Positions 16,940 through 24,992 of a stretch of 34,660 bases of DNA are shown here, one piece after another. The translations under genes were made by a program, and so were the position numbers. Location of the stretch: the NCBI GenBank assembly GCA_937888485.1, contig CALAQQ010000070.1, positions 1 to 34,660 on the forward strand, given 5' to 3'. The notes under the pieces were generated by a model. That model made no database searches and was not told the DNA's origin. It worked only from the letters and a program-made list of their open reading frames with translations. The DNA is from an uncultured Clostridia bacterium (lineage in GTDB: Bacteria > Bacillota > Clostridia > Oscillospirales > Acutalibacteraceae). Position 1 is the first letter of the stretch, and every line of letters begins with the position of its first letter.

Positions 16940-17857
16940 ATGAAACATAACAATAAATATTTTATCGACTTTATGGAAAGATTCGACTTCCCTACCGAAG
17001 CAAAGGAATGTTTTGATTCATTAACCAAAAAGCTTGATGCTGAAACAAAAATCGGCGAAAAATATGATGAAATTCTCAACGAATATATGTATCCCGTTGC
17101 TAACGAAGAAATCAGACCTTCTCTCAATGAACTTACAAAGCTTGCAGAAGATAACGGCATAAATGTGTATTCACTTCACTGTGTATTCCTCATTCACTGT
17201 GCCGAAATTCTTGAACCCAGATATGAGGAAGCCGGTATTGATAAAACAGTTTATTGGGATACCATGGCAGACATAAAATACAAACTCATGGAATGCATCA
17301 ACTGTGAAGAAGTTCCGGGAATTTTTGTTGCTGACTGGTACAACGGCTTCCATGATATGACAAGATTTGCATACGGTCGTTTTCAGTATGAAATGCGCGA
17401 ATTTGATGAAGAATTCACAACCTCATGCGGTTTAAAAATCAAAAAAGACGATAAATATGTCAATTTCCACATCCCATCATCAGGCGTTTCACTTACTGAT
17501 GAAGTCAGATTTGATTCATATAAGAAAGCTTATGAAGCATTCAAGCATGAATTCCCCGACGGAAATGTAATTTTCGGATGCAGTTCATGGCTTCTTTATC
17601 AGAAGCATAGGGAATTCCTTCCTTCACATCTCAATATTCTTAAATTCATGGATGATTTTGAAATCATTTCAACTCATGACAGCGATGACTTCTCAAACGG
17701 CTGGAGAGTTTTCGGAAAGGATTCCGACCTTCCTGTTGAACAGCTTCCGAGAAACAACTCCCTCCAGAATGCCTATGCAGACTGGCTTCTTGCAGGCAAC
17801 GGTGCCGGCGGTGCTTTCGGTATAATTGTATTCGACGGCGAAAAAATCCTCAGATAA
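16940..17857 (+). CDS. Acyltransferase-domain protein (NAT_N / GNAT_C type)
   Basis: The 305-residue cytosolic product fits the two-part family with an N-terminal helical domain (about 1-140) and a GNAT-like C-terminal domain (about 150-300). The C-terminal domain carries YVNFHIPSSGVSLTDEV, a CSSWLLYQKHREFLP segment with SHLNILKFMDDFEI, and the closing GAGGAFGIIVFDG. Database entries usually call these acyltransferase domain-containing proteins; no reaction has been settled. Codon use is like the neighbours. It is a single-gene unit with a ribosome binding site (AGGCGG) upstream and a hairpin terminator downstream. The assignment comes from the conserved HIP and SWLL motifs and is moderately sure. 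Confidence 0.72.
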   Translation: MKHNNKYFIDFMERFDFPTEAKECFDSLTKKLDAETKIGEKYDEILNEYMYPVANEEIRPSLNELTKLAEDNGINVYSLHCVFLIHCAEILEPRYEEAGIDKTVYWDTMADIKYKLMECINCEEVPGIFVADWYNGFHDMTRFAYGRFQYEMREFDEEFTTSCGLKIKKDDKYVNFHIPSSGVSLTDEVRFDSYKKAYEAFKHEFPDGNVIFGCSSWLLYQKHREFLPSHLNILKFMDDFEIISTHDSDDFSNGWRVFGKDSDLPVEQLPRNNSLQNAYADWLLAGNGAGGAFGIIVFDGEKILR

Positions 17858-17863
17858 ATATCA

Positions 17864-17898
17864 AGACGGCTTACCATAAAAGTAAGCCGTCTGTTTTT
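17864..17898 (+). terminator. Bidirectional rho-independent terminator
   Basis: An 11-bp perfect stem (arms 17864-17874 and 17882-17892) with a seven-base loop is followed by GTTTTTAT. It is shared by the converging acyltransferase-like and MATE genes. Confidence 0.87.
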
Positions 17899-19249
17899 AT
17901 ATCTCGCCTTTTTTTATTATCCTGTTCTTTAAAATAAAGAACATTATAAACTGTGCAAAGAAGGTTACAGTCCACGAAACAGGATAAGACCAATAAAGAT
18001 TAATAAGTGTTCTGTCAAGAGGCAGAATGAAGAATACCCATAAAATTCTGATACCGCATGCACCTATTAACGAAACAAGCATCGGTTCAACAGATTTACC
18101 CATACCCCTTATCTCACTTGCCGTAACATCCATCAGTGAACAGAAGACAAAGAACGGCATAACAAGCCTCATTCTCTCCGCACCTATCTGAATAACACCT
18201 GCATCGTCAGAGAAGAAAGCAACAATCTGTTCACTGAATATAAGACCGATAAAACCCAGAAAAATGCCGATTGTACTTGCAAAAACAAGACAATGGCGGT
18301 AAATCCTCCCTATGTTCTCAAGTTTTCTTGCACCTATATTCTGAGATGTGAAGGTCATGGCTGTCTGTGAAACCGCATTTGTTCCGGTAAAAATATACGA
18401 ATCGTAGTTTGAACCCGCAGCAATTCCCGCCATAGCAACAGAACCGAAAGAATTGACCGATGACTGAATGATAACATTCGAAATCGAGAAAAGCGAGCTT
18501 TGAATTCCCGCAGGAAGTCCAAGACGGAGAATTTGTTTAAGCTCATTTTTTTCTATGCGGAATTTTTTGACATTAAGACGGCACGAATTGTTGATAACAA
18601 AAAGATATGCAACAATCATTATTGCCGAAAGATACTGCGAAATAATCGTTGCAATCGCAACACCCTCAACGCCGAATTTAAAAGCTACAATCAGAACAAC
18701 GTTCAGTATAACATTTACCGCTCCTGACAGTGCAAGAATTACAAGCGGCCTCTTTGTGTCACCCGTTGCTCTGACAACAGAAGCACCGAAGTTATATGTA
18801 AGAAGTCCGGGTGAACCAAGAAAATAAACCTTCAGATAGAGTGTAGCAAGGTCAAGAACATCATCAGGAACCTGCATAAGCTTGAGCATTTCACCAGAAA
18901 GAAAGAAACCGATTATTCCGATTAATACACCGCAGAATAAGCTCAGAAGCATCGCTGTATGAACACAATCGGAAACACGTTTATCATCTCTTGCACCAAT
19001 GTGTCTTGCAACCATAACGCCCGAACCCATCGAAAGTCCGAGAAAAATATTGACAAAAAGATTAACAAGCGAACCTGTTGAACCGACTGCCGCAAGAGCC
19101 TCCTTGCCTACAAATCTGCCGACAACAACAATATCGGCTGTGTTATAAGCAAGCTGTAAAATGCCCGTCAGAATCAGCGGAACCGCAAAAATCATTATTT
19201 TCTTAAAAAAAGGTCCGCATGTCATATCTAAAGAATATCTGCTTTTCAT
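17897..19249 (-). CDS. MATE family efflux transporter
   Basis: The 450-residue integral membrane protein has about twelve hydrophobic segments in two similar halves, as in cation-coupled multidrug and toxin extrusion pumps. The N-terminal half has PLILTGILQLAYNTADIVVVGRFVGKEALAAVG, and the second half has the matching GLPAGIQSSLFSISNVIIQSSVNSFG, both family hallmarks (given here only as guides to position). Length is normal for the prokaryotic group. The start at 19249 has CGGGAG upstream, and the gene begins 23 bases after the metallophosphoesterase gene upstream of it, so the two may be co-transcribed. The transported compound cannot be predicted. Confidence 0.94.
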   Translation of the reverse strand: MKSRYSLDMTCGPFFKKIMIFAVPLILTGILQLAYNTADIVVVGRFVGKEALAAVGSTGSLVNLFVNIFLGLSMGSGVMVARHIGARDDKRVSDCVHTAMLLSLFCGVLIGIIGFFLSGEMLKLMQVPDDVLDLATLYLKVYFLGSPGLLTYNFGASVVRATGDTKRPLVILALSGAVNVILNVVLIVAFKFGVEGVAIATIISQYLSAIMIVAYLFVINNSCRLNVKKFRIEKNELKQILRLGLPAGIQSSLFSISNVIIQSSVNSFGSVAMAGIAAGSNYDSYIFTGTNAVSQTAMTFTSQNIGARKLENIGRIYRHCLVFASTIGIFLGFIGLIFSEQIVAFFSDDAGVIQIGAERMRLVMPFFVFCSLMDVTASEIRGMGKSVEPMLVSLIGACGIRILWVFFILPLDRTLINLYWSYPVSWTVTFFAQFIMFFILKNRIIKKGEI

Positions 19250-19272
19250 TTTGTACTCCCGTTAACAGAAAA

Positions 19273-20718
19273 TCAGAATACTGTTTCAAAAAAATCTACT
19301 TCAAAGCCGTATTTGTTTACAAGGTCATCATAAACACCGATGTTATTGAATATAGCATAAATTGTTCCGAAAAATCTGATAATCGGATTATAGAACGCTG
19401 TCATCTTATCGGGATGTCCGCCATCTTTATCGGTTTTTACTATTGTGTACTTATTGAACGCATCATTTTCACCTGCATAATAAGATGAAACAGTTATTGA
19501 TTCTTCTGTGAAATCAAGAACATTATAAATCTGTCTGTCATCAGGTGTATTGGAAGCACCAATCCACTCATCATTAAGACCGATATCGTCATCATCTCTG
19601 GGTCTTGTGATTGAACCGGAAACCATATAAACCGTACCTTCGGGATCGGTCATGGTTTCTGCAAAAGGTTGAACGGATTTCTGGTTATAAAGAACGTTGG
19701 TTACAGTATAATAGTGGCTGTGTCCGAGAAGAACGAGGTCAATACCGAATTCATCGGCAATAGGTGCCCAAAGAAGACGAAGAAGCGCATTTTCGCTCTC
19801 TCTGTGAGGAATTCTGCCACTGTAGAGGTCATGATGAGCCATCATAATCTTCCATTTTGCATCAGGATTTGCATCAACAGCTTGCTTAACAAACTTTCTG
19901 TGGTCAATACCGCTTGCGTTATTGGAGTCCATAACAAGGAAAAGTACATCGCCCTTTGTGAACCAATAGTTTCCTCCGATATATGACGAAACCATGGCGT
20001 TGGTCTGCTCATTGGGTTTGTTGCCGAATGTTTTATATGCAACACCTTTACGGTCATGATTACCGATTGTTGTTGCAACAGGAACACGTTTCACAGCCGG
20101 AACGCTTGAAAAAGCTTTATATTCACTCTGCAATCCTTCACTTGCCTGATCGCCTGTCGAAAGAATAACGGAAATGTCTTCATGATTATGGAGAGCTTCC
20201 TCGGTTATACCGTAAAAAATATTTGTAGTTCTCTTAAGCTCATCGTTTTCGCCTTCGGTATCTTCTTTATCATAGCTGATATGAATATCCGTCATATAAA
20301 GTGCCGAAAACTCATTTGCATTCTCATCGGTTTCGAAGAAATATAAATCCGATTTAAACTCACCGCTTACACACTGATAATAATACGTTTTTCCGGCTTC
20401 AAGACCTGTAATTGTTACTCTGTTTGCAAAATCACCGTCATAGGTTTCAACACATTCACCGGTAAAGGTCTTTATATTTTCAAAGTCATTATCGCTGAAC
20501 AAATAAACCTTCGGCTCAGTTTCTTCGGTGTGATACCATGAAACATTCATTTCGGTTTCATTACTTCCCGGAAAAAGAATAACACCGTTATTGTATTCCT
20601 TGTACCATAAATATTCCCAGTATGTTATTCCGTCTGCAACGGCAGAAGGTACAATAGCTGTAAAAACAACCATTACAGCAAGCAACATACCGATAAGTCT
20701 TTTCGAAACAGTTTTCAT
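19273..20718 (-). CDS. Secreted purple-acid-phosphatase-like metallophosphoesterase
   Basis: The 481-residue product has a signal peptide (about 1-28), then a fibronectin-III-like domain of the purple acid phosphatase N-terminal type (about 45-130, with ITGLEAGKTYYYQC). A metallophosphoesterase domain follows (about 135-400) with YMTDIHIS, LSTGDQAS, TIGNHDRKG, MMAHHDLYSG and LLGHSHYYT in the family order. It probably releases phosphate from extracellular esters. The C-terminus ends in a hydrophobic helical stretch (FYNPIIRFFGTIYAIFNNIG) that may hold it at the surface. The promoter TTGACT/AATAAT lies at the end of thiN, and MATE follows after 23 bases. Confidence 0.88.
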   Translation of the reverse strand: MKTVSKRLIGMLLAVMVVFTAIVPSAVADGITYWEYLWYKEYNNGVILFPGSNETEMNVSWYHTEETEPKVYLFSDNDFENIKTFTGECVETYDGDFANRVTITGLEAGKTYYYQCVSGEFKSDLYFFETDENANEFSALYMTDIHISYDKEDTEGENDELKRTTNIFYGITEEALHNHEDISVILSTGDQASEGLQSEYKAFSSVPAVKRVPVATTIGNHDRKGVAYKTFGNKPNEQTNAMVSSYIGGNYWFTKGDVLFLVMDSNNASGIDHRKFVKQAVDANPDAKWKIMMAHHDLYSGRIPHRESENALLRLLWAPIADEFGIDLVLLGHSHYYTVTNVLYNQKSVQPFAETMTDPEGTVYMVSGSITRPRDDDDIGLNDEWIGASNTPDDRQIYNVLDFTEESITVSSYYAGENDAFNKYTIVKTDKDGGHPDKMTAFYNPIIRFFGTIYAIFNNIGVYDDLVNKYGFEVDFFETVF

Positions 20719-20739
20719 TTTTAATCTCCTTTGTTTTTA

Positions 20740-20768
20740 ATTATTCTATATAAACAGCATAAAGTCAA
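20740..20768 (-). promoter_or_regulatory. Candidate promoter of the purple-acid-phosphatase-like gene
   Basis: On the minus strand TTGACT (20768-20763) and AATAAT (20745-20740) are separated by 17 bases, 21 bases before the ATG at 20718. The -35 box overlaps the last codons of thiN. Read-through from thiN is also possible. Confidence 0.45.
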
Positions 20769-21385
20769 AAAACGACTTCGCCGTATATTACAATCGCCGT
20801 TCCTTCGGTAACAGCTATTTCACTTTCATATCCAATAAATTCATTACTGACACCGAGAGGAAAAATGTTGCTGAGTGTGTCGTTATCAAGAGTATATTTC
20901 AGACCTTTTAAAGTAACACCTGTACATTTTTCGGTATGTGAAAAAACAGAAATATAGCCTTTATAATCCTTTGTAAATTTTATTGAACCATTACAAACGG
21001 CGGTTATAATTGTTTCCCCGTCATGAATAAATGCCTTCATATTCCTTACAGCAAGAGAGGCTGTAAGCTGGATGTTTGCAAGAGTATGGTCGATTCTGCC
21101 TCCGCACGCACCGTAAACATGAAATTCGGTAAAACCTTTTTCAATCCCTATTTCCACTGCGGCATTCATATCAGTTTCATCTTTGACAGGATTCAATTTT
21201 ATAACGTTGCTTCTGTCGGGTATTCTTCCGAGAGAATCAAAATCACCGATAATAAAATCGGGTTCAATGTTTGCATCAAGAAGATATTTATATCCTCCGT
21301 CTGCAGCAATAATAATATCGTCAGTTTTTTTGTTAATGTCAAGAACAAAACATTCGCCTGCACCGACAATATAACAAACACCCAT
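20765..21385 (-). CDS. thiN: Thiamine pyrophosphokinase
   Basis: This transfers pyrophosphate from ATP to thiamine, giving thiamine diphosphate in the cytosol. The 206-residue length is standard. The catalytic N-terminal domain shows IIAADGGYKYL (about 25-35), PDFIIGDFDSLG (about 42-53), KDETDMNAAVEIG and the thiamine-site GACGGRIDHTLANI. The C-terminal beta domain (about 135-206) binds thiamine. It has a strong promoter (TTGACA/TAAAAT) and GAGGTG before the ATG. I see no TPP riboswitch in the short leader. Confidence 0.95.
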   Translation of the reverse strand: MGVCYIVGAGECFVLDINKKTDDIIIAADGGYKYLLDANIEPDFIIGDFDSLGRIPDRSNVIKLNPVKDETDMNAAVEIGIEKGFTEFHVYGACGGRIDHTLANIQLTASLAVRNMKAFIHDGETIITAVCNGSIKFTKDYKGYISVFSHTEKCTGVTLKGLKYTLDNDTLSNIFPLGVSNEFIGYESEIAVTEGTAIVIYGEVVF

Positions 21386-21412
21386 AAAATCACCTCGCTG
21401 ACTATAAAATAT

Positions 21413-21441
21413 ATTTTAATCATTAATATTTATAATGTCAA
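21413..21441 (-). promoter_or_regulatory. SigA-type promoter of thiN
   Basis: On the minus strand a perfect TTGACA (21441-21436) and TAAAAT (21418-21413) are 17 bases apart, 27 bases upstream of the ATG at 21385. Its -35 box is 14 bases from the -35 box of the divergent promoter. Confidence 0.72.
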
Positions 21442-21455
21442 GAAAATAACAATAA

Positions 21456-21484
21456 TTGACAAGGATGAAAATTAATCATATAAT
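21456..21484 (+). promoter_or_regulatory. Consensus SigA promoter of the histidine phosphatase gene
   Basis: TTGACA (21456-21461), a 17-base spacer and TATAAT (21479-21484) form a perfect consensus promoter. It lies 28 bases before the ATG at 21513, with GGAGGAAG as the ribosome binding site. Confidence 0.8.
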
Positions 21485-21512
21485 TTTATTATAATTATTT
21501 TCGGAGGAAGAT

Positions 21513-22196
21513 ATGGAAAACGTAAAACCAGTTGTTGAACTTGAGCTTTATATTATCCGCCACGGCGAAAGCATGGGTAATATCGGATATAACGGAAGAA
21601 CCGAACTGACGCTCAGAGAAGGCGCAGACCCTCTTCTGACCGAAAAAGGAATAAATCAGGCGGTTGCCGCAGGAAATTATCTTTCGGATATCGATTTCGA
21701 TGCGGTTTATTCAAGTGCACTCATGAGAGCGGTCAGAACGGCTGGCGAAATCATCAATAAACAGCCGACAGATAAAGAGCTTAACATTCATCCCGTATTT
21801 TCTGAAATGGGCATTCCCGAAGAATACCATGCCGTTTCTATGAAAGAACTGCGCGAACTTTGTCCGACGGCGATAATCGCTGACGGAGTTGACCCCGATT
21901 CAAGGCTCATGGAATCGACATCGGGCAGCGATGAAAAAGGTCTTTTTGAAAGAGGGGCAAGAGCAATAAATTATCTCCGTTCAAAATATAAGAACGGAGA
22001 AAAGGTTGCCGTTATTTCCCACGCAGCGTTTATAACGTATATGGTTTTTCACATCATGGGTTATACCGATAAAGTTCCTGCTTTTGATATCGATTTCAAT
22101 AATACGGGTATAACAAAGGTTGTATTTTATAAAAAAGGAACGAATAAATACGGCGATATCGTTTTCAGTTACATAAACTCAACCGCACATTTATAA
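21513..22196 (+). CDS. Histidine phosphatase family protein (phosphoglycerate-mutase-like)
   Basis: The 227-residue cytosolic enzyme carries the family's phosphohistidine motif at the N-terminus: IIRHGES with His17. It also has LTEKGINQA (about 48-56), YSSALMRAVRTA (about 66-77, second catalytic Arg), an acidic residue in FSEMGIPEEY and the late VISHAAFITYM histidine. These phosphatases act on phosphosugars, phosphoglycerate or cobalamin/thiamine precursors. Divergence from thiN is suggestive of nothing specific. It is transcribed alone from a consensus promoter and ends at a hairpin shared with tsf. Confidence 0.9.
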   Translation: MENVKPVVELELYIIRHGESMGNIGYNGRTELTLREGADPLLTEKGINQAVAAGNYLSDIDFDAVYSSALMRAVRTAGEIINKQPTDKELNIHPVFSEMGIPEEYHAVSMKELRELCPTAIIADGVDPDSRLMESTSGSDEKGLFERGARAINYLRSKYKNGEKVAVISHAAFITYMVFHIMGYTDKVPAFDIDFNNTGITKVVFYKKGTNKYGDIVFSYINSTAHL

Positions 22197-22204
22197 ACAA
22201 AAAA

Positions 22205-22236
22205 CTCCCGCACCGAACGGTACGGGAGAATTTTTA
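22205..22236 (+). terminator. Bidirectional rho-independent terminator
   Basis: Arms CTCCCG (22205-22210) and CGGGAG (22223-22228) pair, with an inner ACC/GGT extension after a single mismatch, followed by a T tract. It serves the histidine phosphatase gene and, on the other strand, rpsB-tsf. Confidence 0.8.
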
Positions 22237-22239
22237 TAA

Positions 22240-23337
22240 TTATTTCATCATGCTTGCAACTTCTGCTGCAAAGTCATCTTCTTTCTTTTCGATGCCTTCG
22301 CCCTTAGCAAGACGGGTGAAGCCTGTTACTTTGATGTCAGCGCCGAGTTCTTTTGCAACATTTGCAACGTAACCTGCAACTGTACCGTCAAAGAGGTCGG
22401 AACGAACGAAAGTCTGATCAAAAAGGCAGATTTCCTTAAGCTGCTTCTTGATACGGCCTTCAACAGCACCTGCAAAAATTTTGTCATTCATGAATTCGTC
22501 TTTACCTGCTACTGCAAGATTTGCAAGAGTAGCAATTGCTTCCTTTGAAAGGAAATTGAAGAGGAAGTTGTTGTTCTTCTGTTCTTCATAAGCAGCGATG
22601 TCTTCATCGCTGAAGAGCTTCTCGTTGCAAGCCTTTTCGAAGAGCTTCTTGAGAATGGGCTTGGGAAGTGATTCGGGCTTGTTGAGTGAGCTGTCGATAG
22701 TGATGGACTTCATTTTTGCAAGCTCATCAGCAGAAATATCTTCCTTGCTGAGATATTCGGGGCTCATAGCTGCAACCTGCATAGCGATGTTTTTACCCAT
22801 AGCGATAAACTCAGCGCTGTCTGCGTCTGCGTTTGTTTCAAAGCTTACGAGAACGCCTACTGAACCGCCGCCGTGGATGTACGAAACAGCTGTTCCTTCA
22901 ACAAGAACAAAACGGCGAAGCTTGAGGTTTTCACGAATCTTAAGGAAGAGTTCCTGAATTGCATCAGCAACTGAAACCGAGCCTTCTGAAATTGTTGTTG
23001 CAAGAAGAGCATCGAGGTCAGCGGGCTTTGCTTCAACAACTGTCTTTGCAATCTGATTTGCAAGAGCCTTGAATTCGGGACCGTTGCCTACGAAGTCTGT
23101 TTCGCAGTTGAGTTCAACAAGAGCTGATGCCTTACCGTCTGAATAGAGACCGATAACACCTTCTGCTGCGATTCTGCCTGCCTTCTTAGCTGCAGTTGCA
23201 AGACCCTTCTCACGAAGAATTTCAACTGCCTTTTCCATATCACCGTCAGCTTCAACGAGTGCCTTTTTGCAATCCATCATGCCAACGTTTGTTCTTTCTC
23301 TGAGAGCCTGAACGTCTTTAGCTGTAAATGCTGCCAT
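22240..23337 (-). CDS. tsf: Elongation factor Ts, with an extra internal segment
   Basis: This is the guanine-nucleotide exchange factor that recycles EF-Tu. The N-terminal UBA-like domain (1-50) has VQALRERTNVGMMDCKKAL, and the core has the TDFV motif (about 80-83) and AMSPEYLS (190-197). The C-terminus has EGRIKKQLKEICLFDQTFV (about 293-311). I chose the ATG at 23337 because homologues start here; upstream in-frame codons lie inside rpsB. At 365 residues it is about 55-70 longer than usual Firmicutes EF-Ts. The surplus lies between residues about 210 and 292, where a helix-rich insert replaces the usual short linker. It follows rpsB by four bases, the standard bacterial pair. Confidence 0.96.
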   Translation of the reverse strand: MAAFTAKDVQALRERTNVGMMDCKKALVEADGDMEKAVEILREKGLATAAKKAGRIAAEGVIGLYSDGKASALVELNCETDFVGNGPEFKALANQIAKTVVEAKPADLDALLATTISEGSVSVADAIQELFLKIRENLKLRRFVLVEGTAVSYIHGGGSVGVLVSFETNADADSAEFIAMGKNIAMQVAAMSPEYLSKEDISADELAKMKSITIDSSLNKPESLPKPILKKLFEKACNEKLFSDEDIAAYEEQKNNNFLFNFLSKEAIATLANLAVAGKDEFMNDKIFAGAVEGRIKKQLKEICLFDQTFVRSDLFDGTVAGYVANVAKELGADIKVTGFTRLAKGEGIEKKEDDFAAEVASMMK

Positions 23338-23341
23338 TATA

Positions 23342-24064
23342 TTATTCCTCCTCTGTTGCTTCTGCTGCGGGAGCTGTCTGCTCGCCCTGTCTGCCTTCAA
23401 TAATAGCGTCAGCCATTGCACCTGCGATAAGCTTAACAGCGCGGATAGCATCGTCGTTACCGGGGATTACATAGTCAACTTCGTCGGGATCGCAGTTTGT
23501 ATCTACGATTGCAACGATGGGGATACCGAGCTTCTTAGCTTCAAGAACAGCAATTCTTTCCTTGCGGGGGTCAACTATAAACATAGCTGCGGGCTGCTTC
23601 TTCATTTCTGTGATGCCGCCCATGAACTTTTCGAGTTTTTCAATTTCAAGGTTGAGCTTTGTTACTTCCTTCTTGGGAAGAAGATCGAATGTACCGTCAG
23701 CTTCCATAGCCTTGAGCTGAGCAAGTCTCTTGATTCTCTTCTGGATTGTGTTGAAGTTTGTAAGCATACCGCCGAGCCAACGTGCGTTAACATAGGGCAT
23801 ACCGCAACGGATAGCTTCTTCCTTAACGGAATCCTGAGCCTGCTTCTTTGTGCCGATGAAGAGAACTTCACCGCCGTCTGCTGCGATTTCACGAATGAAC
23901 ATATAGGCTTCTTCGAGCTTCTTTACTGTTTTCTGAAGGTCGATGATGTAGATGCCGTTACGTTCTGTGAAGATGTACTCAGCCATTTTGGGGTTCCATC
24001 TTCTGGTCTGGTGTCCGAAATGAACACCTGCTTCAAGCAATTGCTTCATTGATACTACTGACAT
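23342..24064 (-). CDS. rpsB: 30S ribosomal protein S2
   Basis: The 240-residue product is ribosomal protein S2 along its full length. It begins VSMKQLLEAGVHFGHQTRRW and contains NGIYIIDLQKT, FIGTKKQAQD, NARWLGGMLTN, PAAMFIVDPRKE, IPIVAIVDTNCDP and PGNDDAIR. A short acidic Ala/Glu tail ends it. The ribosome binding site TAGGAGGAAA precedes the ATG. It heads the rpsB-tsf operon behind a leader of about 120 bases and a TTGCTT/TATAAT promoter. Confidence 0.98.
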   Translation of the reverse strand: MSVVSMKQLLEAGVHFGHQTRRWNPKMAEYIFTERNGIYIIDLQKTVKKLEEAYMFIREIAADGGEVLFIGTKKQAQDSVKEEAIRCGMPYVNARWLGGMLTNFNTIQKRIKRLAQLKAMEADGTFDLLPKKEVTKLNLEIEKLEKFMGGITEMKKQPAAMFIVDPRKERIAVLEAKKLGIPIVAIVDTNCDPDEVDYVIPGNDDAIRAVKLIAGAMADAIIEGRQGEQTAPAAEATEEE

Positions 24065-24186
24065 TTGTTTTTCCTCCTAAGTTAAATTTTGTATCTAATG
24101 TCAGATACGAACCGCCGCAAAGCCTGATATTACAACGGATTTGAGCTCCGCACTCATAATAAAAATAGCTCTGCGTGTGATTTGCT
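24065..24186 (-). promoter_or_regulatory. rpsB 5' leader with possible secondary structure
   Basis: Transcription from the promoter at 24192-24220 gives a leader of about 120 bases. It holds a short hairpin with arms GTATCT and AGATAC (about 24089-24106, minus strand) and a longer-range pairing of GAGCT with AGCTC further upstream. Ribosomal protein operons often have autoregulatory leaders, but I do not recognise a described S2-binding motif here. The role is inference. Confidence 0.35.
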
Positions 24187-24191
24187 ATGGC

Positions 24192-24220
24192 ATTATATCA
24201 CAATACATTCGGAAAAGCAA
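24192..24220 (-). promoter_or_regulatory. SigA-type promoter of rpsB-tsf
   Basis: On the minus strand TTGCTT (24220-24215) and TATAAT (24197-24192) are separated by 17 bases. The -10 box is preceded by TGTGA, close to an extended -10 element. Confidence 0.65.
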
Positions 24221-24317
24221 GCAATTTTTTGCTTTTTTCAAAATAAATTTTAAAAATTTTTATTTTTAATATTTTATAAACAATTTTGTGATATATTATC
24301 TTCGGAGGTGCATATAT

Positions 24318-24992
24318 ATGCCGAAAATTCTTATTGTTGAGGATAACAGAGATCTCAACAAAGCCGTTTGCAGTTATCTTTCCGGGAAAGGTTTCGAGAC
24401 CTTTGCAAGCTATGATGCAAACGAAGCTTATGATGTTCTTTATGAAAATCAAATTGACCTTATTATTTCTGATATAATGATGCCCGGAACCGACGGTTTT
24501 GAATTTGCTGCCGCAATCAGGGAATACAACAAAGAAACACCGATTATATTTATGACAGCCAGAGAAGATTTTACCGCAAAACAGCTTGGATATTCAATCG
24601 GAATAGATGACTATCTGGTTAAACCGATTGATTATGATGAGCTTAATCTACGCATCGGTGCACTTTTAAGGAGAGCCAAAATAGCAAACAACAAAAAACT
24701 TGTTATCGGTAATCTTATTCTCGATGCCGATGAACATACAGCTTATTACAACAACAAAGAAATCACGGTTACCGTCAGAGAATTTGATTTGCTTTTCAAA
24801 CTTCTCTCCTATCCCAAAAAAGCATTCACACGTTCTCAGCTTATGGATGAATTCTGGGATATTGACACAAACTCAAGCACAAGAACCGTTGATGTTTACA
24901 TAACAAAAATCAGGGATAAATTTTCTCAATGCAATGAAATTGAAATTGTAACCGTTCACGGTCTCGGCTACAAGGCGGTGATTAAAGGATGA
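24318..24992 (+). CDS. OmpR/PhoB-family response regulator
   Basis: The 224-residue regulator has a receiver domain (about 1-115) with LIVEDNRDL, the phosphoacceptor Asp52 in DLIISDIMMP, the conserved Thr/Ser region FMTARED and Lys in DDYLVKPID. A winged-helix DNA-binding domain follows (about 125-222), with VREFDLLFKLLSYP and SSTRTVDVYITKIRDK and the closing GLGYKA. I chose the ATG at 24318 because GGAGGTG lies seven bases upstream; the in-frame ATG at 24288 has no such site. It overlaps the histidine kinase gene by four bases. The target genes are unknown; the small membrane protein downstream is one candidate. Confidence 0.95.
   Translation: MPKILIVEDNRDLNKAVCSYLSGKGFETFASYDANEAYDVLYENQIDLIISDIMMPGTDGFEFAAAIREYNKETPIIFMTAREDFTAKQLGYSIGIDDYLVKPIDYDELNLRIGALLRRAKIANNKKLVIGNLILDADEHTAYYNNKEITVTVREFDLLFKLLSYPKKAFTRSQLMDEFWDIDTNSSTRTVDVYITKIRDKFSQCNEIEIVTVHGLGYKAVIKG

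Noticed and set aside
21386..21412. A TPP riboswitch upstream of thiN
   Set aside because: The leader from the mapped promoter is under 30 bases and has none of the conserved TPP-aptamer segments.
23338..23451. A 38-residue N-terminal extension of EF-Ts
   Set aside because: It lies inside the rpsB coding sequence in another frame, and EF-Ts homologues begin at the MAAFTAKDVQ position.
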